Below, in pieces: positions 1 to 9,083 of a stretch of DNA of 64,000 nucleotides. The stretch's first letter is position 1. Each line of letters begins with the position of its first letter. A model generated the notes under the pieces. The model was not told the origin of the DNA and did not search any database. It saw only the letters and a list, made by a program, of their open reading frames with translations. This DNA is from Saposhnikovia divaricata (Eukaryota > Streptophyta > Magnoliopsida > Apiales > Apiaceae): NCBI GenBank assembly GCA_036435485.1, contig CM071598.1, positions 102,112,501 to 102,176,500 on the forward strand, given 5' to 3'. The position numbers and the translations under genes are program-made.

Positions 1-951
1 TAGGCTTCGCATCTTTTACGTAACAGCCTCTTAGCTTGAATCATAGTCAGGAACTTTTGGTTTTGCCGTTTCCCACTAAACACTACTTTCTCGTCCCCTG
101 GCAGTCTCAAACTTACTTTCTTCTTGACACAATCAATCTGGGCTCCGTGGGTTGTTAACCAATCCATACCTACTATTACGTCAAACTCCCCTAGTTTAAA
201 AGGTACTAAGTCTACCCGAAAGTGTCGCCCTTCTATTTCTAGGTCACAACCTGGACATACTTGGCTAACGGGAATAATTTCATGATTAGCTATCTCTATT
301 TGCAATCTGTCCTTCAATGGTTCTGTCTTAAGGCCTAACTGACATACAAAATCTAGAGATATGAAAGACTTGGTAGCTCCCGAATCAAATAAAACATTTG
401 CCTTAACTGAGTTGAGTAGTAGAGTACCTGCAATCACATTCGTGTTCCTCACGGCATCCTGCACCGTCATGTTAAAAGTTCTTGCAGTAGGGGCCTTGTT
501 AGAAGCAGTTCCACTCACTCTTGATGCAGCTGGCCCGGAGGACATACATTCCCTCATTCGGTGCCCTGGTTTCCCACACTTGAAGCAATTACCTCCGGCA
601 CTGGTGTTGTTACTAGTTCCTCGACAGGCGTTAGCATAGTGTCCTATCAGCCCACACTTGGAGCACTTCACATCTTGCAGGTTACACACGCCCGCATGTT
701 TCCTTCCACATTTATTACATTCTGGGGGTTGGGCTCGGGATGGGGTAGAGTAAGACGATCCCTGTGGTCGGCCGCTCTGGCCCACACTCCAACTTTCAGC
801 TCTCTTGGTTCCAAAGTTTCCGCTGGGTTGGGACATCGTTCCTCGCTTAAATTTGCTCGGAAAGCTCCCACCCGCAGAGTTTCCCTTTCGACTATCAAAC
901 TTCCTCTTCTTTCCTTCCCTCTCCTTCTGCATCTGTTCACTCCCAGCCTCC
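1..951 (-). pseudogene. E gag C-terminus, zinc knuckles and protease (interrupted)
   Basis: One minus frame is open from 951 to the window edge. It encodes a basic linker, a cysteine pair followed by a CCHC knuckle (CSKCGLIGHYANAC, about 645-690) and a second knuckle (CFKCGKPGHRMREC, about 545-587). Then come a retroviral aspartic protease with the active-site run LFDSGATKSFIS (near 375-410) and a downstream VIVGMDWL motif (about 160-185). There is no start codon because element A separates it from the N-terminal gag at 9084-9879. The pol part lies off the window. The frame within this piece is intact; the gene is broken by the insertion and by a nonsense codon near its start. Confidence 0.85.
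947..951. repeat. Target-site duplication of element A (left copy)
   Basis: CCTCC is followed directly by the A LTR. The same five bases follow the right LTR at 9084-9088. Confidence 0.9.
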
Positions 952-2173
952 TATTTGCACTAAATCACGCAAGCGTACGTGGTCACAAGTAATATATAAG
1001 GTTAAGTCCAAATTCGTTCCCACAGGGATCAGGTTATGGTTCTTTTCAGTAAATGCACCTATTCAACAATGTATGATCTTAATTCACTGCTAAGACAAGT
1101 AATTAATTGAGATTTTATTTAACTAAATTTAACTAATATGCAATTTAAGAATTAACTAGCTAATGAGATCTAAAATCAAATTACTTATATGGGAATAAAC
1201 ATGGAATTCTAACTTCATTATCTACTTCACTTAGAGTCGCAGCCTTTAATCAATACATGTGATGGTTTTGATATCTGATCGGACAACACGAAATAAGTAA
1301 AAGCTACCTCTCGGTATACTAATACCAAACTACGCATGCATCCACAAAAGAGATAGAAGATGGGTAGACACCAATTATGTTTAGACCCTATATCTCTATA
1401 GAATTTGAAAACATAAAGGTTTAAGCACAAGTTATCCACTTAGATCACATAGGGCAGCATAATATCTCTATTTACGCCACAAATCATGATGTTAAAACAT
1501 CAACCTATCCTATGCTAGCATGGCAAGTTCTAAATCTCAAGATCCACTCTCGTTTAGCAAGAGATTAACAAATTAGATGTTCGCGACGCATCTAAATACA
1601 TGCAACACAACCATACGAGGATATCAAGAATTCACCACACATAAATCTTTAAAGCATATAAACTACTAAGCTACATAGATAACTCCGTTAGAATCCCATG
1701 ACAACGATTAGCTCATAATTGAACCGTTCATCGTCATGGGATTTGATGAAAACATGATATAAAACAAGATATGAATAAAAGAAGTAATTATATTAATAAA
1801 CAAAGAGTTAAGAAAACAAATCTATAATCCAGAATAACACAAAGGCTGAAGTAGATCTAGATCCGTTGCTTGTCACTAGCGTTGAATCCTTCTCTCCTTT
1901 TCCCCCTTGCAGATCTAAGCTATGTTACAATAATAATAACTAATAATATGTCTATCTCTATTACAATGGTATGATGTGTTTATATAGGCACTACAAGTCT
2001 TGCCCAGCAAGAAAATACAAAACAGAATTATAATAGAATTTCTGCAAGATACGTTTCCTAATTTGATTATGTTTTGTAAGGAAAATTCGTGGCTGACTTT
2101 TCTTCAGATTTTCTGGAACGTTCCCCACGTAATTGGACCTCTGGACTATCTTAGAATGATAGGAAATCTCGTT

Positions 2174-2238
2174 ATCTTCGCGTGGACTGCTTACGGGACT
2201 AAAACGGACTTCTAGAACTCAAGATATGGCCAAAACAG
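2174..2238 (-). other. 65-bp block shared with Tat element G
   Basis: On the plus strand a 16-bp flank (ATCTTCGCGTGGACTG) and a 21-bp flank (starting CTCAAGATATGGCC) are separated by 28 bp. The same flanks with the same 28-bp spacing occur at 59231-59295 in element G. They are also present in the A 5' LTR and in both B LTRs. Confidence 0.8.
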
Positions 2239-2414
2239 TGTAAACTGTGCAACCCTTCTCGAAAATCCGAATTTTTATCAATTAATTCCCCAAAAATTAT
2301 AAAAGCATCCACCTTAGTCAACATTCTCGTAATCCTGCACAACTAAGCAAAACACATCAAATCTACAACAACTTGAGCCCAAGACAATCAATTTAAGCCG
2401 AAATTAAGCGATCC

Positions 2415-2435
2415 AAGTGGATATAAAATCCACTT
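2415..2435 (-). other. Palindrome at the tip of the A LTR
   Basis: AAGTGGAT, a 5-nt loop and ATCCACTT form a perfect 8-bp inverted repeat 4 bp inside the LTR end (TTATCA). The F LTR has a different but equally perfect palindrome at the same place (16118-16138). Confidence 0.85.
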
Positions 2436-2439
2436 ATCA

Positions 2440-2450
2440 CACCCCCAAAG
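2440..2450 (-). other. Polypurine tract of element A
   Basis: The minus strand reads CTTTGGGGGTG directly before the LTR start TGATAAG. This is the plus-strand priming site expected for an LTR element. Confidence 0.85.
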
Positions 2451-2554
2451 TTAAACCGATGCTTGTCCTCAAGCATAAACAATTACAACTAACTAACTAG
2501 CTAGTACCACTTCCGTAGGTGATTACGGTTGCATTTGGCATATGCAACAAGCCC

Positions 2555-2627
2555 TTTAAACCCCTAGGCAGCCCTAGTGGACGAGTAAGGTCTCGTGAGG
2601 GCCTATAGCGAATGTACCCACAAAATC
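2555..2627 (-). other. Two-hairpin module conserved between Athila families
   Basis: CTAGG-CAGC-CCTAG (2564-2577) is followed by ACGAG-TAAGGT-CTCGT (2581-2596), then a conserved tail ending in TGTACCCACAAAATC. Near-identical copies lie in B (22958-23030). A diverged copy with compensating stem changes lies in F (16262-16334). Confidence 0.7.
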
Positions 2628-3187
2628 CATTTAACCTAATGCAATGCAATGCATGAATGCAACTAGAATGAAAAATGCAACGATCCCCTTCAAACTAACC
2701 AAAACCAACGAGCAAGCAAATATCTCAAAGAATGCAACTAAATCCAAATAGAGTTCGACCAAGTTCCCGTATACTAACAATACATGAACAGAACGTGCGT
2801 GTGTGCAATGCTCATCAGAAATACTCCCAAAACTAGGTCAAAAATCATACATGCTTTTCGTCAAGACAATCACAGGTTTATAAATAGAATAGACCGTAGA
2901 CACTTCATAACCTAGGAACACCTCCATCCTTATCCAAGGTAGACAGAAATTCATGCTTTTATTACTAAACAACTACGACACATAATATACAAACATGCTT
3001 ATTTAACCGTGCAATGGATGAGACCCCGAAAGGCTTATACAATAATACCCATGTAGCGAGCGTTGGGTTAGTGGATCCCAGACTATAAAAGCCTTAGGTC
3101 ACTAGGCACAAAATCCCCTAGAACTTAATTGCTCGAGTATTAAAGAGCTCACCCTGGTTAATTTTGCATATAAACAATTGACATCAT

Positions 3188-3261
3188 TTTTTTTTTCTTT
3201 TCTTTTTTTTTTTCTTTTCTTTTTTTTTTCTTTCTTCTTTCTGCTTTTTTTTTTTTTTTTT
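3188..3261. repeat. T-rich low-complexity tract
   Basis: Long T runs broken by C and one G (A-rich in the element's sense strand). A shorter version is at the same place in B (23588-23640). Confidence 0.85.
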
Positions 3262-4179
3262 GCAATCTGGAATGAGAATTCTCAATTCCAACCCTAGACT
3301 ACTCATATAAATATGAGCCGGCTACTAGCCATTTGACGCCTAGCCATTATTGACAATTATTTACAATATAAGCATGAAATCCATGTTTTCCCCCAAACTT
3401 AGACTTAATTGTTCTAGGCCATCAAGGGAATAATGAAAATTCTAAATATAATCAAGTGATTAAATCTTAAAACATCCAAACAAGCATGATCTCAACCTAG
3501 CTCAAAAGCACCCAACGAGACTGTGAAAAGATTTCGTTTCTGAAGCATGCAAGTCAATTTCATAGAAACTATAAATCAACCCTCTACTCATCATTATCAC
3601 ACTCAATTAGACACCTACCTACCAATCAGAATTAGCTCGTTCTAAGGGATCATGAAATATGCATGCCATGACAATGCAACTAGAATGAACTCACATGATA
3701 TACGAAAAATAAAAACAGGATGTCCTACATGAAACAAACGTAGATAATACGAACATAACATGAATGAATTACTACTAAGCATGCAAAACATGATATCCTA
3801 CATGAACACATATATACAACAACAACTACTAATCCCTCAAACCACCCCCAAACTTAATATATTCAATGTCCTCATTGAATGGAAGTAAATAGAAGGGATA
3901 GCAGAAAACATACTTGAATACCGAAGCAGTCACCCTCCTCGGATGAATCTGATGGAGGATATTGCGCACGAGCTCCATAGACTGGTCACCTTGCCTGAAT
4001 ACTACAAAACCCACAATTGACAAGAACACAAATTCGTAATAAAAATAAGATTAGAGAAAAAGATTTACCCAATACGAATCAAAGAGGTGAACTTGCAATT
4101 AATTCCTCTTTAGAATTGAATTTTAGAGATTTAAATAAATAGAAGAGGAATTGGATTTGTATGGCTAGGTGTGTATATA

Positions 4180-4180
4180 A

Positions 4181-4213
<33 letters not shown>

Positions 4214-4225
4214 GAAAATAATAAT

Positions 4226-4283
<58 letters not shown>

Positions 4284-4300
4284 TAATAATAATAATTAGA
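4180..4300. repeat. (AAT)n microsatellite
   Basis: About 120 bp of AAT repeats with a few interruptions inside the A 3' noncoding region. It is absent at the matching place in B. Confidence 0.9.
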
Positions 4301-4490
4301 ATTAGAAAAGAAATTGGTTTAGAATTTTGGAGAAAAAGATGGGAGGTTTTGGAATGGAAATAGGATTAGGATAAAATTTGGGGTTTGAATTTTTGTTTTG
4401 TTTTGTTTTTTTTGTTTTTTTTTTTATACAAAGGGAAGAAAAGAAAGGAAAAAAAAACAAAATAAAAAAAAAATAAAAAAAAAAATTGAA

Positions 4491-4590
4491 CCTGCGCAGC
4501 CTGCATAAAGCAGGCGCAGCCTGCCTACAGATCAGTCACGCAGGCGCAGCCTGCGCGACATCCAGTAACGCAGGCGCAACCTGCGTTACA
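4491..4590 (-). repeat. Cluster of GC-rich palindromes
   Basis: Four copies of a unit close to GCAGGCGCAGCCTGC. The last, at 4566-4588, is a 9-bp perfect stem (TAACGCAGG / CCTGCGTTA). Poly-T follows it and an A-rich stretch precedes it. B has a matching cluster at 26015-26119. Confidence 0.8.
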
Positions 4591-4690
4591 CGCCCGAAAT
4601 ATTTTTTTTTTTTTTTTTTTTTTTTTTTCACACAACACTCACAACACTCATTTTTTTCACACAAATTTTTTTTTTTTTTTTTCACGAAGG

Positions 4691-4741
4691 CGTGGGTTGC
4701 CTCCCACGAAGCGCTTCTTTAACGTCAATAGCTTGACGTTA
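4691..4741 (-). other. Paired hairpins just after the A stop codon
   Basis: CGTGGG-TTGCCT-CCCACG (4691-4708), the palindrome GAAGCGCTTC (4708-4717) and a perfect 9-bp stem TAACGTCAA-TAGC-TTGACGTTA (4720-4741). In the element's sense strand this begins 10 nt after the last stop codon at 4752. Homologous, covarying copies are at 26202-26251 and 46287-46334. Confidence 0.8.
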
Positions 4742-4751
4742 CTTCCTCAAT

Positions 4752-6140
4752 TCATGGCGGTTTCAAAAGAATAACTGAACCGTCTTCAACAGATAGACCA
4801 TTCATACGAACGTTGACCTCTTGTTTGCTTGCTTTCCACAATTCTCTTCCCTCAGACTTCGACCTGATTTTACTATCCAACAGCTTAATTTTCTTCTTTT
4901 TCTTCTTCACACCTCTAATGTGCTTCTCCGACTCAAACGTCAAGCTTTCTTCTTCCTTATCATCAGCTTTCCACCTTCGCAACACGTTATCTTGCCCCTC
5001 TTCAAAAATCACTAGCTCATTATTCAAACGGACATACCTCAAATGTGGTGGAAGTTTCCCAAGCTTAACATTCGAAAGATCTCGAATTGAAGAACTTTCA
5101 ATGAAATCACTGATGTGATGCTTTAGCACGTGTGTATCCGACTTTTCGCTCAACGACTGATCAAACTTCTTTCTCTGACCCGTATCAACTATTTCCACAC
5201 TACAACACTCTTCATCCTCTGTCGGAAATTTCATTGCCTTGAACACATTAAAGGTGACAATCTGATCTTGCACCCTCATTGTAAGCTCTCCTTTTTGCAC
5301 ATCAATCAAAGTATGGCCTGTAGCTAGAAAAGGCCTTCCCAAGATTATGGGAATCTTCTTGTCTTCTTTAAAATCCAAGATAACGAAGTCAGCAGGAAAT
5401 ATGAGCTCAACTTTCACCAAAACGTCCTCCACTATGCCCCTAGGATAAGTGATTGACCTATCAGCCAACTGCAAAGAGATGTTGGTTGGCTTTGGCTCCG
5501 GCAGACCAAGTTGCTTGAAAACAGACAAGGGCATGAGATTAATGCTAGCACCCAAATCACATAAGCACTTGCTGAAAGAAAGATTGCCAACAGTACACGG
5601 GATGGTAAAACTTCCTGGATCTTTAAGTTTAGGAGGCAACTTCTGCTGCAGCACTGCACTACACTCCCCCGTTAATGCCACTGTTTCAAATTCTTCCAAC
5701 CTTCTCTTTCGTGACAATATATCCTTCATGAACTTTGCATACCTCGGCATCTGCTCCAATGCTTCAACAAAAGAAATGTTAATGGACAATTTCTTGAAGA
5801 CATCCATAAACTTCTGGAACTGAATTTCTTGACTTTTCTGCACGCGTCGAGGAAACGGAGGAGGAGGATAGAATTGATTATTCTTTGAAGATTGCTCCGG
5901 AGTAGACTTTTCAACAGGTTTCTTGCTCTTCTCACCATCAACCTGATCAGCCACTAAGTCAGATTTCTCAATTTCTGGCACTGCAGATTTTTCAACATGC
6001 TGATTCTGAACATCTTCATCTTCTTCAACTGCTGATTGAGGGCCTACTGTAACCTTTCCCGATCTCAAAGTCACTGCGTTAACCTGTTCTTTGTTCCCCC
6101 TTCTGCCTGGATTTGTTTCCGTATTACTAGGAAGCGTCCC
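4752..6140 (-). CDS. A protease ORF with lysine-rich tail (truncated pol)
   Basis: This frame continues in phase from A gag after a TAG at 6141-6143; no convincing ATG begins it, so expression would need readthrough or an internal start. The N-terminal part matches the B polyprotein: a TLRSGK linker, a proline-rich segment (YPPPPFPRR), and a protease domain with CDLGASINLMPLSV as active-site region and PIILGRPFLATG as flap-side motif. After HLRYV, where B continues towards RT, A carries a unique tail with a run of six lysines and ends after VILLKPP. RT, RNase H and integrase are absent. The likely role is Gag maturation only. Confidence 0.8.
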   Translation of the reverse strand, partial: GTLPSNTETNPGRRGNKEQVNAVTLRSGKVTVGPQSAVEEDEDVQNQHVEKSAVPEIEKSDLVADQVDGEKSKKPVEKSTPEQSSKNNQFYPPPPFPRRVQKSQEIQFQKFMDVFKKLSINISFVEALEQMPRYAKFMKDILSRKRRLEEFETVALTGECSAVLQQKLPPKLKDPGSFTIPCTVGNLSFSKCLCDLGASINLMPLSVFKQLGLPEPKPTNISLQLADRSITYPRGIVEDVLVKVELIFPADFVILDFKEDKKIPIILGRPFLATGHTLIDVQKGELTMRVQDQIVTFNVFKAMKFPTEDEECCSVEIVDTGQRKKFDQSLSEKSDTHVLKHHISDFIESSSIRDLSNVKLGKLPPHLRYVRLNNELVIFEEGQDNVLRRWKADDKEEESLTFESEKHIRGVKKKKKKIKLLDSKIRSKSEGRELWKASKQEVNVRMNGLSVEDGSVILLKPP

Positions 6141-7457
6141 CTATTGCATGTTCAACAAAGCACTTGTAATCTGTCCCATCTGGTTTTCCAAGATCTTTTG
6201 AGAAGCTTGAAGGTTCTTCAACATCATCCTCATATCATCCATTTCTGATTTTTCATTAGATGATTGCCCCGCATGAGCCTGGGGTTGTTGCTGCTGAAAT
6301 CCAGGAGGTTGATATGGTGCCCTTGGAGCATACTGCTGTTGATAGCCTTGATTGAATGGCCTAGCTTCCTGACTTTGAAACTGCTGATAAGACTGCTGAG
6401 GTTGTTGAGCACTTTGGTTGTTGCTCCAGCTGAAGTTAGGATGATTCCTGTTGTTCGGATGATAAGTGGCTGGAACTGGTACAGCAGGTCTCTGGAAATT
6501 ACTAACGAACTGTGCTGATTCAGAAGAGATAGCACACTGACTTGTCTCATGTGCGCCCGCACATAGCTCACAAATACTAGCAACCTGCTGAATCCCATAA
6601 TTAGCAAGAGAATCCACCTTCATCGTAAGAGCCTTCAACTGAGCTGCAATAGCTGAAGCTGTGTCAACTTCAAGAACACCTGCTACCTTACCTTGAGAAA
6701 GCCTCTGGGTTGGATTTTGATATTCATTAGCAGCCATCATCTCAATAAGATCATATGCTTCCTCATAGCTCTTAGCCCACAGAGCTCCACCTGATGCTGC
6801 ATCTAGCAAAGGTCTAGACTGTGCTCCCAACCCATTGTAAAAACCATTAATAACCATCCAATCAGGCATGCCATGATGTGGACACCTACGAAGCATCTCC
6901 TTGTAACGTTCCCAAGCCTCACACAAAGACTCGCCAGATTGCTGCTGAAATTGAGTTAACTGGTTCCGTATTGCTGCAGTTTTCGCCATAGGGAAGAATT
7001 TAGTAAGAAACTTCTGAGCAAGATCATCCCATGTAGTAATGGAACCAGCTGGTAGAGAATGTAACCAGCCTTTAGCCTTATCCCTCGAAGAAAATGGGAA
7101 AAGTCTCAACTTGATAGCATCCTCTGACACACCATTAAATTTGAAAGTGTCGCAGATCTCGATAAAGTCCCTGATATGCATGTTAGGATCCTCCGTAGAA
7201 GCACCCCCAAACTGAACCGAATTCTGCACCATCTGAATTATGCTCGGCTTGATCTCAAAGTTGTTCGCTGCAATAGCTGGCCTGACAATACTAGATTGTA
7301 TGTCATTGATCTTTGGCTGCGAATAGTCCTTCAAAGCCTTGACTGCTGCTGGTAATTCTGCCATCTCTACAGTAGTTTCAAGTTCCTCTTTCTGATTATC
7401 TACTACAAGACCGTCTTCTGCCAGTTTTTCCTTACGAGCCTGCAAACGTGTTCGCAT
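6141..7457 (-). CDS. gag: A gag (Athila-type capsid protein), 438 aa
   Basis: The structural Gag protein that packages element RNA in cytoplasmic particles. ATG at 7457 begins MRTRLQARKEKL, 112 nt downstream of the PBS. The central retrotransposon gag domain has the features seen in Athila relatives (WLHSLPAGSITTWDDLAQKFL, then FFPMAK and QQQSGESLCEAWERYKEML). A CELCAGAHETSQC motif is a partial zinc knuckle. The C-terminal third is rich in Gln, Asn and Pro and ends with a short coiled-coil-like stretch. Element B encodes a very similar protein. The stop is TAG (6141-6143), followed in phase by the protease frame, so in the ancestor gag and pol were probably one frame. Confidence 0.92.
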   Translation of the reverse strand: MRTRLQARKEKLAEDGLVVDNQKEELETTVEMAELPAAVKALKDYSQPKINDIQSSIVRPAIAANNFEIKPSIIQMVQNSVQFGGASTEDPNMHIRDFIEICDTFKFNGVSEDAIKLRLFPFSSRDKAKGWLHSLPAGSITTWDDLAQKFLTKFFPMAKTAAIRNQLTQFQQQSGESLCEAWERYKEMLRRCPHHGMPDWMVINGFYNGLGAQSRPLLDAASGGALWAKSYEEAYDLIEMMAANEYQNPTQRLSQGKVAGVLEVDTASAIAAQLKALTMKVDSLANYGIQQVASICELCAGAHETSQCAISSESAQFVSNFQRPAVPVPATYHPNNRNHPNFSWSNNQSAQQPQQSYQQFQSQEARPFNQGYQQQYAPRAPYQPPGFQQQQPQAHAGQSSNEKSEMDDMRMMLKNLQASQKILENQMGQITSALLNMQ

Positions 7458-7569
7458 ACACGTTCAAGTACCTGAAAACACCACGAAACAAACAACTAAG
7501 TAAGAAATCCGAGTCAGTGAACGCTAACGACCACTGATGACAAGCACATAAACTAAACAAAACACCGAT
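7458..7569 (-). other. A 5' leader
   Basis: Short untranslated leader between the PBS and the gag ATG, nearly identical to the B leader (31663-31774). Packaging signals would be expected here; I see no obvious structure. Confidence 0.5.
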
Positions 7570-7589
7570 GATCCCCGGCAGCGGCGCCA
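7570..7589 (-). other. Primer-binding site of A (tRNA-Asp)
   Basis: The minus strand reads TGGCGCCGCTGCCGGGGATC. From general knowledge this fits the 3' end of plant tRNA-Asp, the usual primer of Athila-like elements. It lies 6 nt from the LTR. Confidence 0.85.
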
Positions 7590-7595
7590 AAAACT

Positions 7596-9083
7596 TGTTT
7601 GCACTAAATCACGCAAGCGTACGTGGTCACAAGTAATATATAAGGTTAAGTCCAAATTCGTTCCCACAGGGATCAGGTTATGGTTCTTTTCAGTAAATGC
7701 ACCTATTCAACAATGTATGATCTTAATTCACTGCTAAGACAAGTAATTAATTGAGATTTTATTTAACTAAATTTAACTAATATGCAATTTAAGAATTAAC
7801 TAGCTAATGAGATCTAAAATCAAATTACTTATATGGGAATAAACATGGAATTCTAACTTCATTATCTACTTCACTTAGAGTCGCAGCCTTTAATCAATAC
7901 ATGTGATGGTTTTGATATCTGATCGGACAACACGAAATAAGTAAAAGCTACCTCTCGGTATACTAATACCAAACTACGCATGCATCCACAAAAGAGATAG
8001 AAGATGGGTAGACACCAATTATGTTTAGACCCTATATCTCTATAGAATTTGAAAACATAAAGGTTTAAGCACAAGTTATCCACTTAGATCACATAGGGCA
8101 GCATAATATCTCTATTTACGCCACAAATCATGATGTTAAAACATCAACCTATCCTATGCTAGCATGGCAAGTTCTAAATCTCAAGATCCACTCTCGTTTA
8201 GCAAGAGATTAACAAATTAGATGTTCACGACGCATCTAAATACATGCAACACAACCATACGAGGATATCAAGAATTCACCACACATAAATCTTTAAAGCA
8301 TATAAACTACTAAGCTACATAGATAACTCCGTTAGAATCCCATGACAACGATTAGCTCATAATTGAACCGTTCATCGTCATGGGATTTGATGAAAACATG
8401 ATATAAAACAAGATATGAATAAAAGAAGTAATTATATTAATTAACAAAGAGTTAAGAAAACAAATCTATAATCCAGAATAACACAAAGGCTGAAGTAGAT
8501 CTAGATCCGTTGCTTGTCACTAGCGTTGAATCCTTCTCTCCTTTTCCCCCTTGCAGATCTAAGCTATGTTACAATAATAATAACTAATAATATGTCTATC
8601 TCTATTACAATGGTATGATGTGTTTATATAGGCACTACAAGTCTTGCCCACCAAGAAAATACAAAACAGAATTATAATAGAATTTCTGCAAGATACGTTT
8701 CCTAATTTGATTATGTTTTGTAAGGAAAATTCGTGGCTGACTTTTCTTCAGATTTTCTGGAACATTCCCCACGTAATTGGACCTCTGGACTATCTTAGAA
8801 TGATAGGAAATCTCGTTATCTTCGCGTGGACTGCTTACGGGCCTAAAACGGACTTCTAGAACTCAAGATATGGCCAAAACAGTGTAAACTGTGCAACCCT
8901 TCTCGAAAATCCGAATTTTTATCAATTAATTCCCCAAAAATTATAAAAGCATCCACCTTAGTCAACATTCTCGTAATCCTGCACAACTAAGCAAAACACA
9001 TCAAATCTACAACAACTTGAGCCCAAGACAATCAATTTAAGCCGAAATTAAGCGATCCAAGTGGATATAAAATCCACTTATCA
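7596..9083 (-). repeat. 5' LTR of element A
   Basis: 1488 bp, TG at 7596 and CA at 9082-9083, six substitutions from the 3' LTR by my count. It holds the probable promoter and the same palindrome and 65-bp block as the other copy. Confidence 0.93.
8623..8632 (-). promoter_or_regulatory. TATA box in the A 5' LTR
   Basis: CCTATATAAA on the minus strand, about 450 bp from the LTR start. The same box is at 1979-1988, 22382-22391 and 37722-37731 in the other Athila LTRs. Confidence 0.65.

Larger units (their letters stand above)
952..2439 (-). repeat. 3' LTR of element A
   Basis: The sequence is nearly identical to 7596-9083. Its outer terminus reads TA instead of TG (position 953 is A where the other LTR has G at 7597). 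It contains a TATA box (CCTATATAAA on minus, 1979-1988), the 65-bp block shared with element G (2174-2238) and the terminal palindrome (2415-2435). Short open frames of 70 and 71 codons recur in every LTR copy, but they lack ATG starts and are not taken as genes. Confidence 0.93.
2451..4690 (-). other. A 3' noncoding region (ORF3 lost)
   Basis: No intact gene. Compared with element B, the ORF3 segment (24295-25371 in B) is deleted. Only flanking sequence survives around 3829-4080, where a 66-codon frame joins the former 3' and 5' ends of that region. It contains a two-hairpin module (2555-2627), a T-rich tract (3188-3261), a run of small hairpins (3268-3350), an (AAT)n microsatellite (about 4180-4300), and GC-rich palindromes between homopolymer runs (4491-4625). 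Confidence 0.75.
952..9083 (-). mobile_element. Element A: Athila-type LTR retrotransposon without RT/integrase
   Basis: This is a complete LTR element in minus orientation: 5' LTR 7596-9083, tRNA-Asp PBS, gag, protease, a lysine-rich tail ORF, a long 3' noncoding region, PPT and 3' LTR 952-2439. Both LTRs are 1488 bp. By eye I count six substitutions between them, so the insertion is recent. The CCTCC duplication flanks it. Element B, a related Athila, has RT, RNase H and integrase where A has only a short unique tail, and A also lacks ORF3. A is therefore probably mobilised in trans by B-like elements. It sits inside gag of element E. Confidence 0.93.

Noticed and set aside
668..940. 90-codon minus frame in E gag
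   Set aside because: Wrong register; the frame with CCHC knuckles and protease is the real one.
1227..1439. 70-codon minus-strand frame repeated in all four Athila LTRs (also 7871, 21648, 32072)
   Set aside because: It begins with GTG, not ATG, lies in LTR sequence upstream of any coding role, and is repeated only because the LTR is.
2000..2215. 71-codon plus-strand frame repeated in Athila LTRs (also 8644, 22403, 37743)
   Set aside because: TTG start, antisense to the element, conserved only as part of the LTR.
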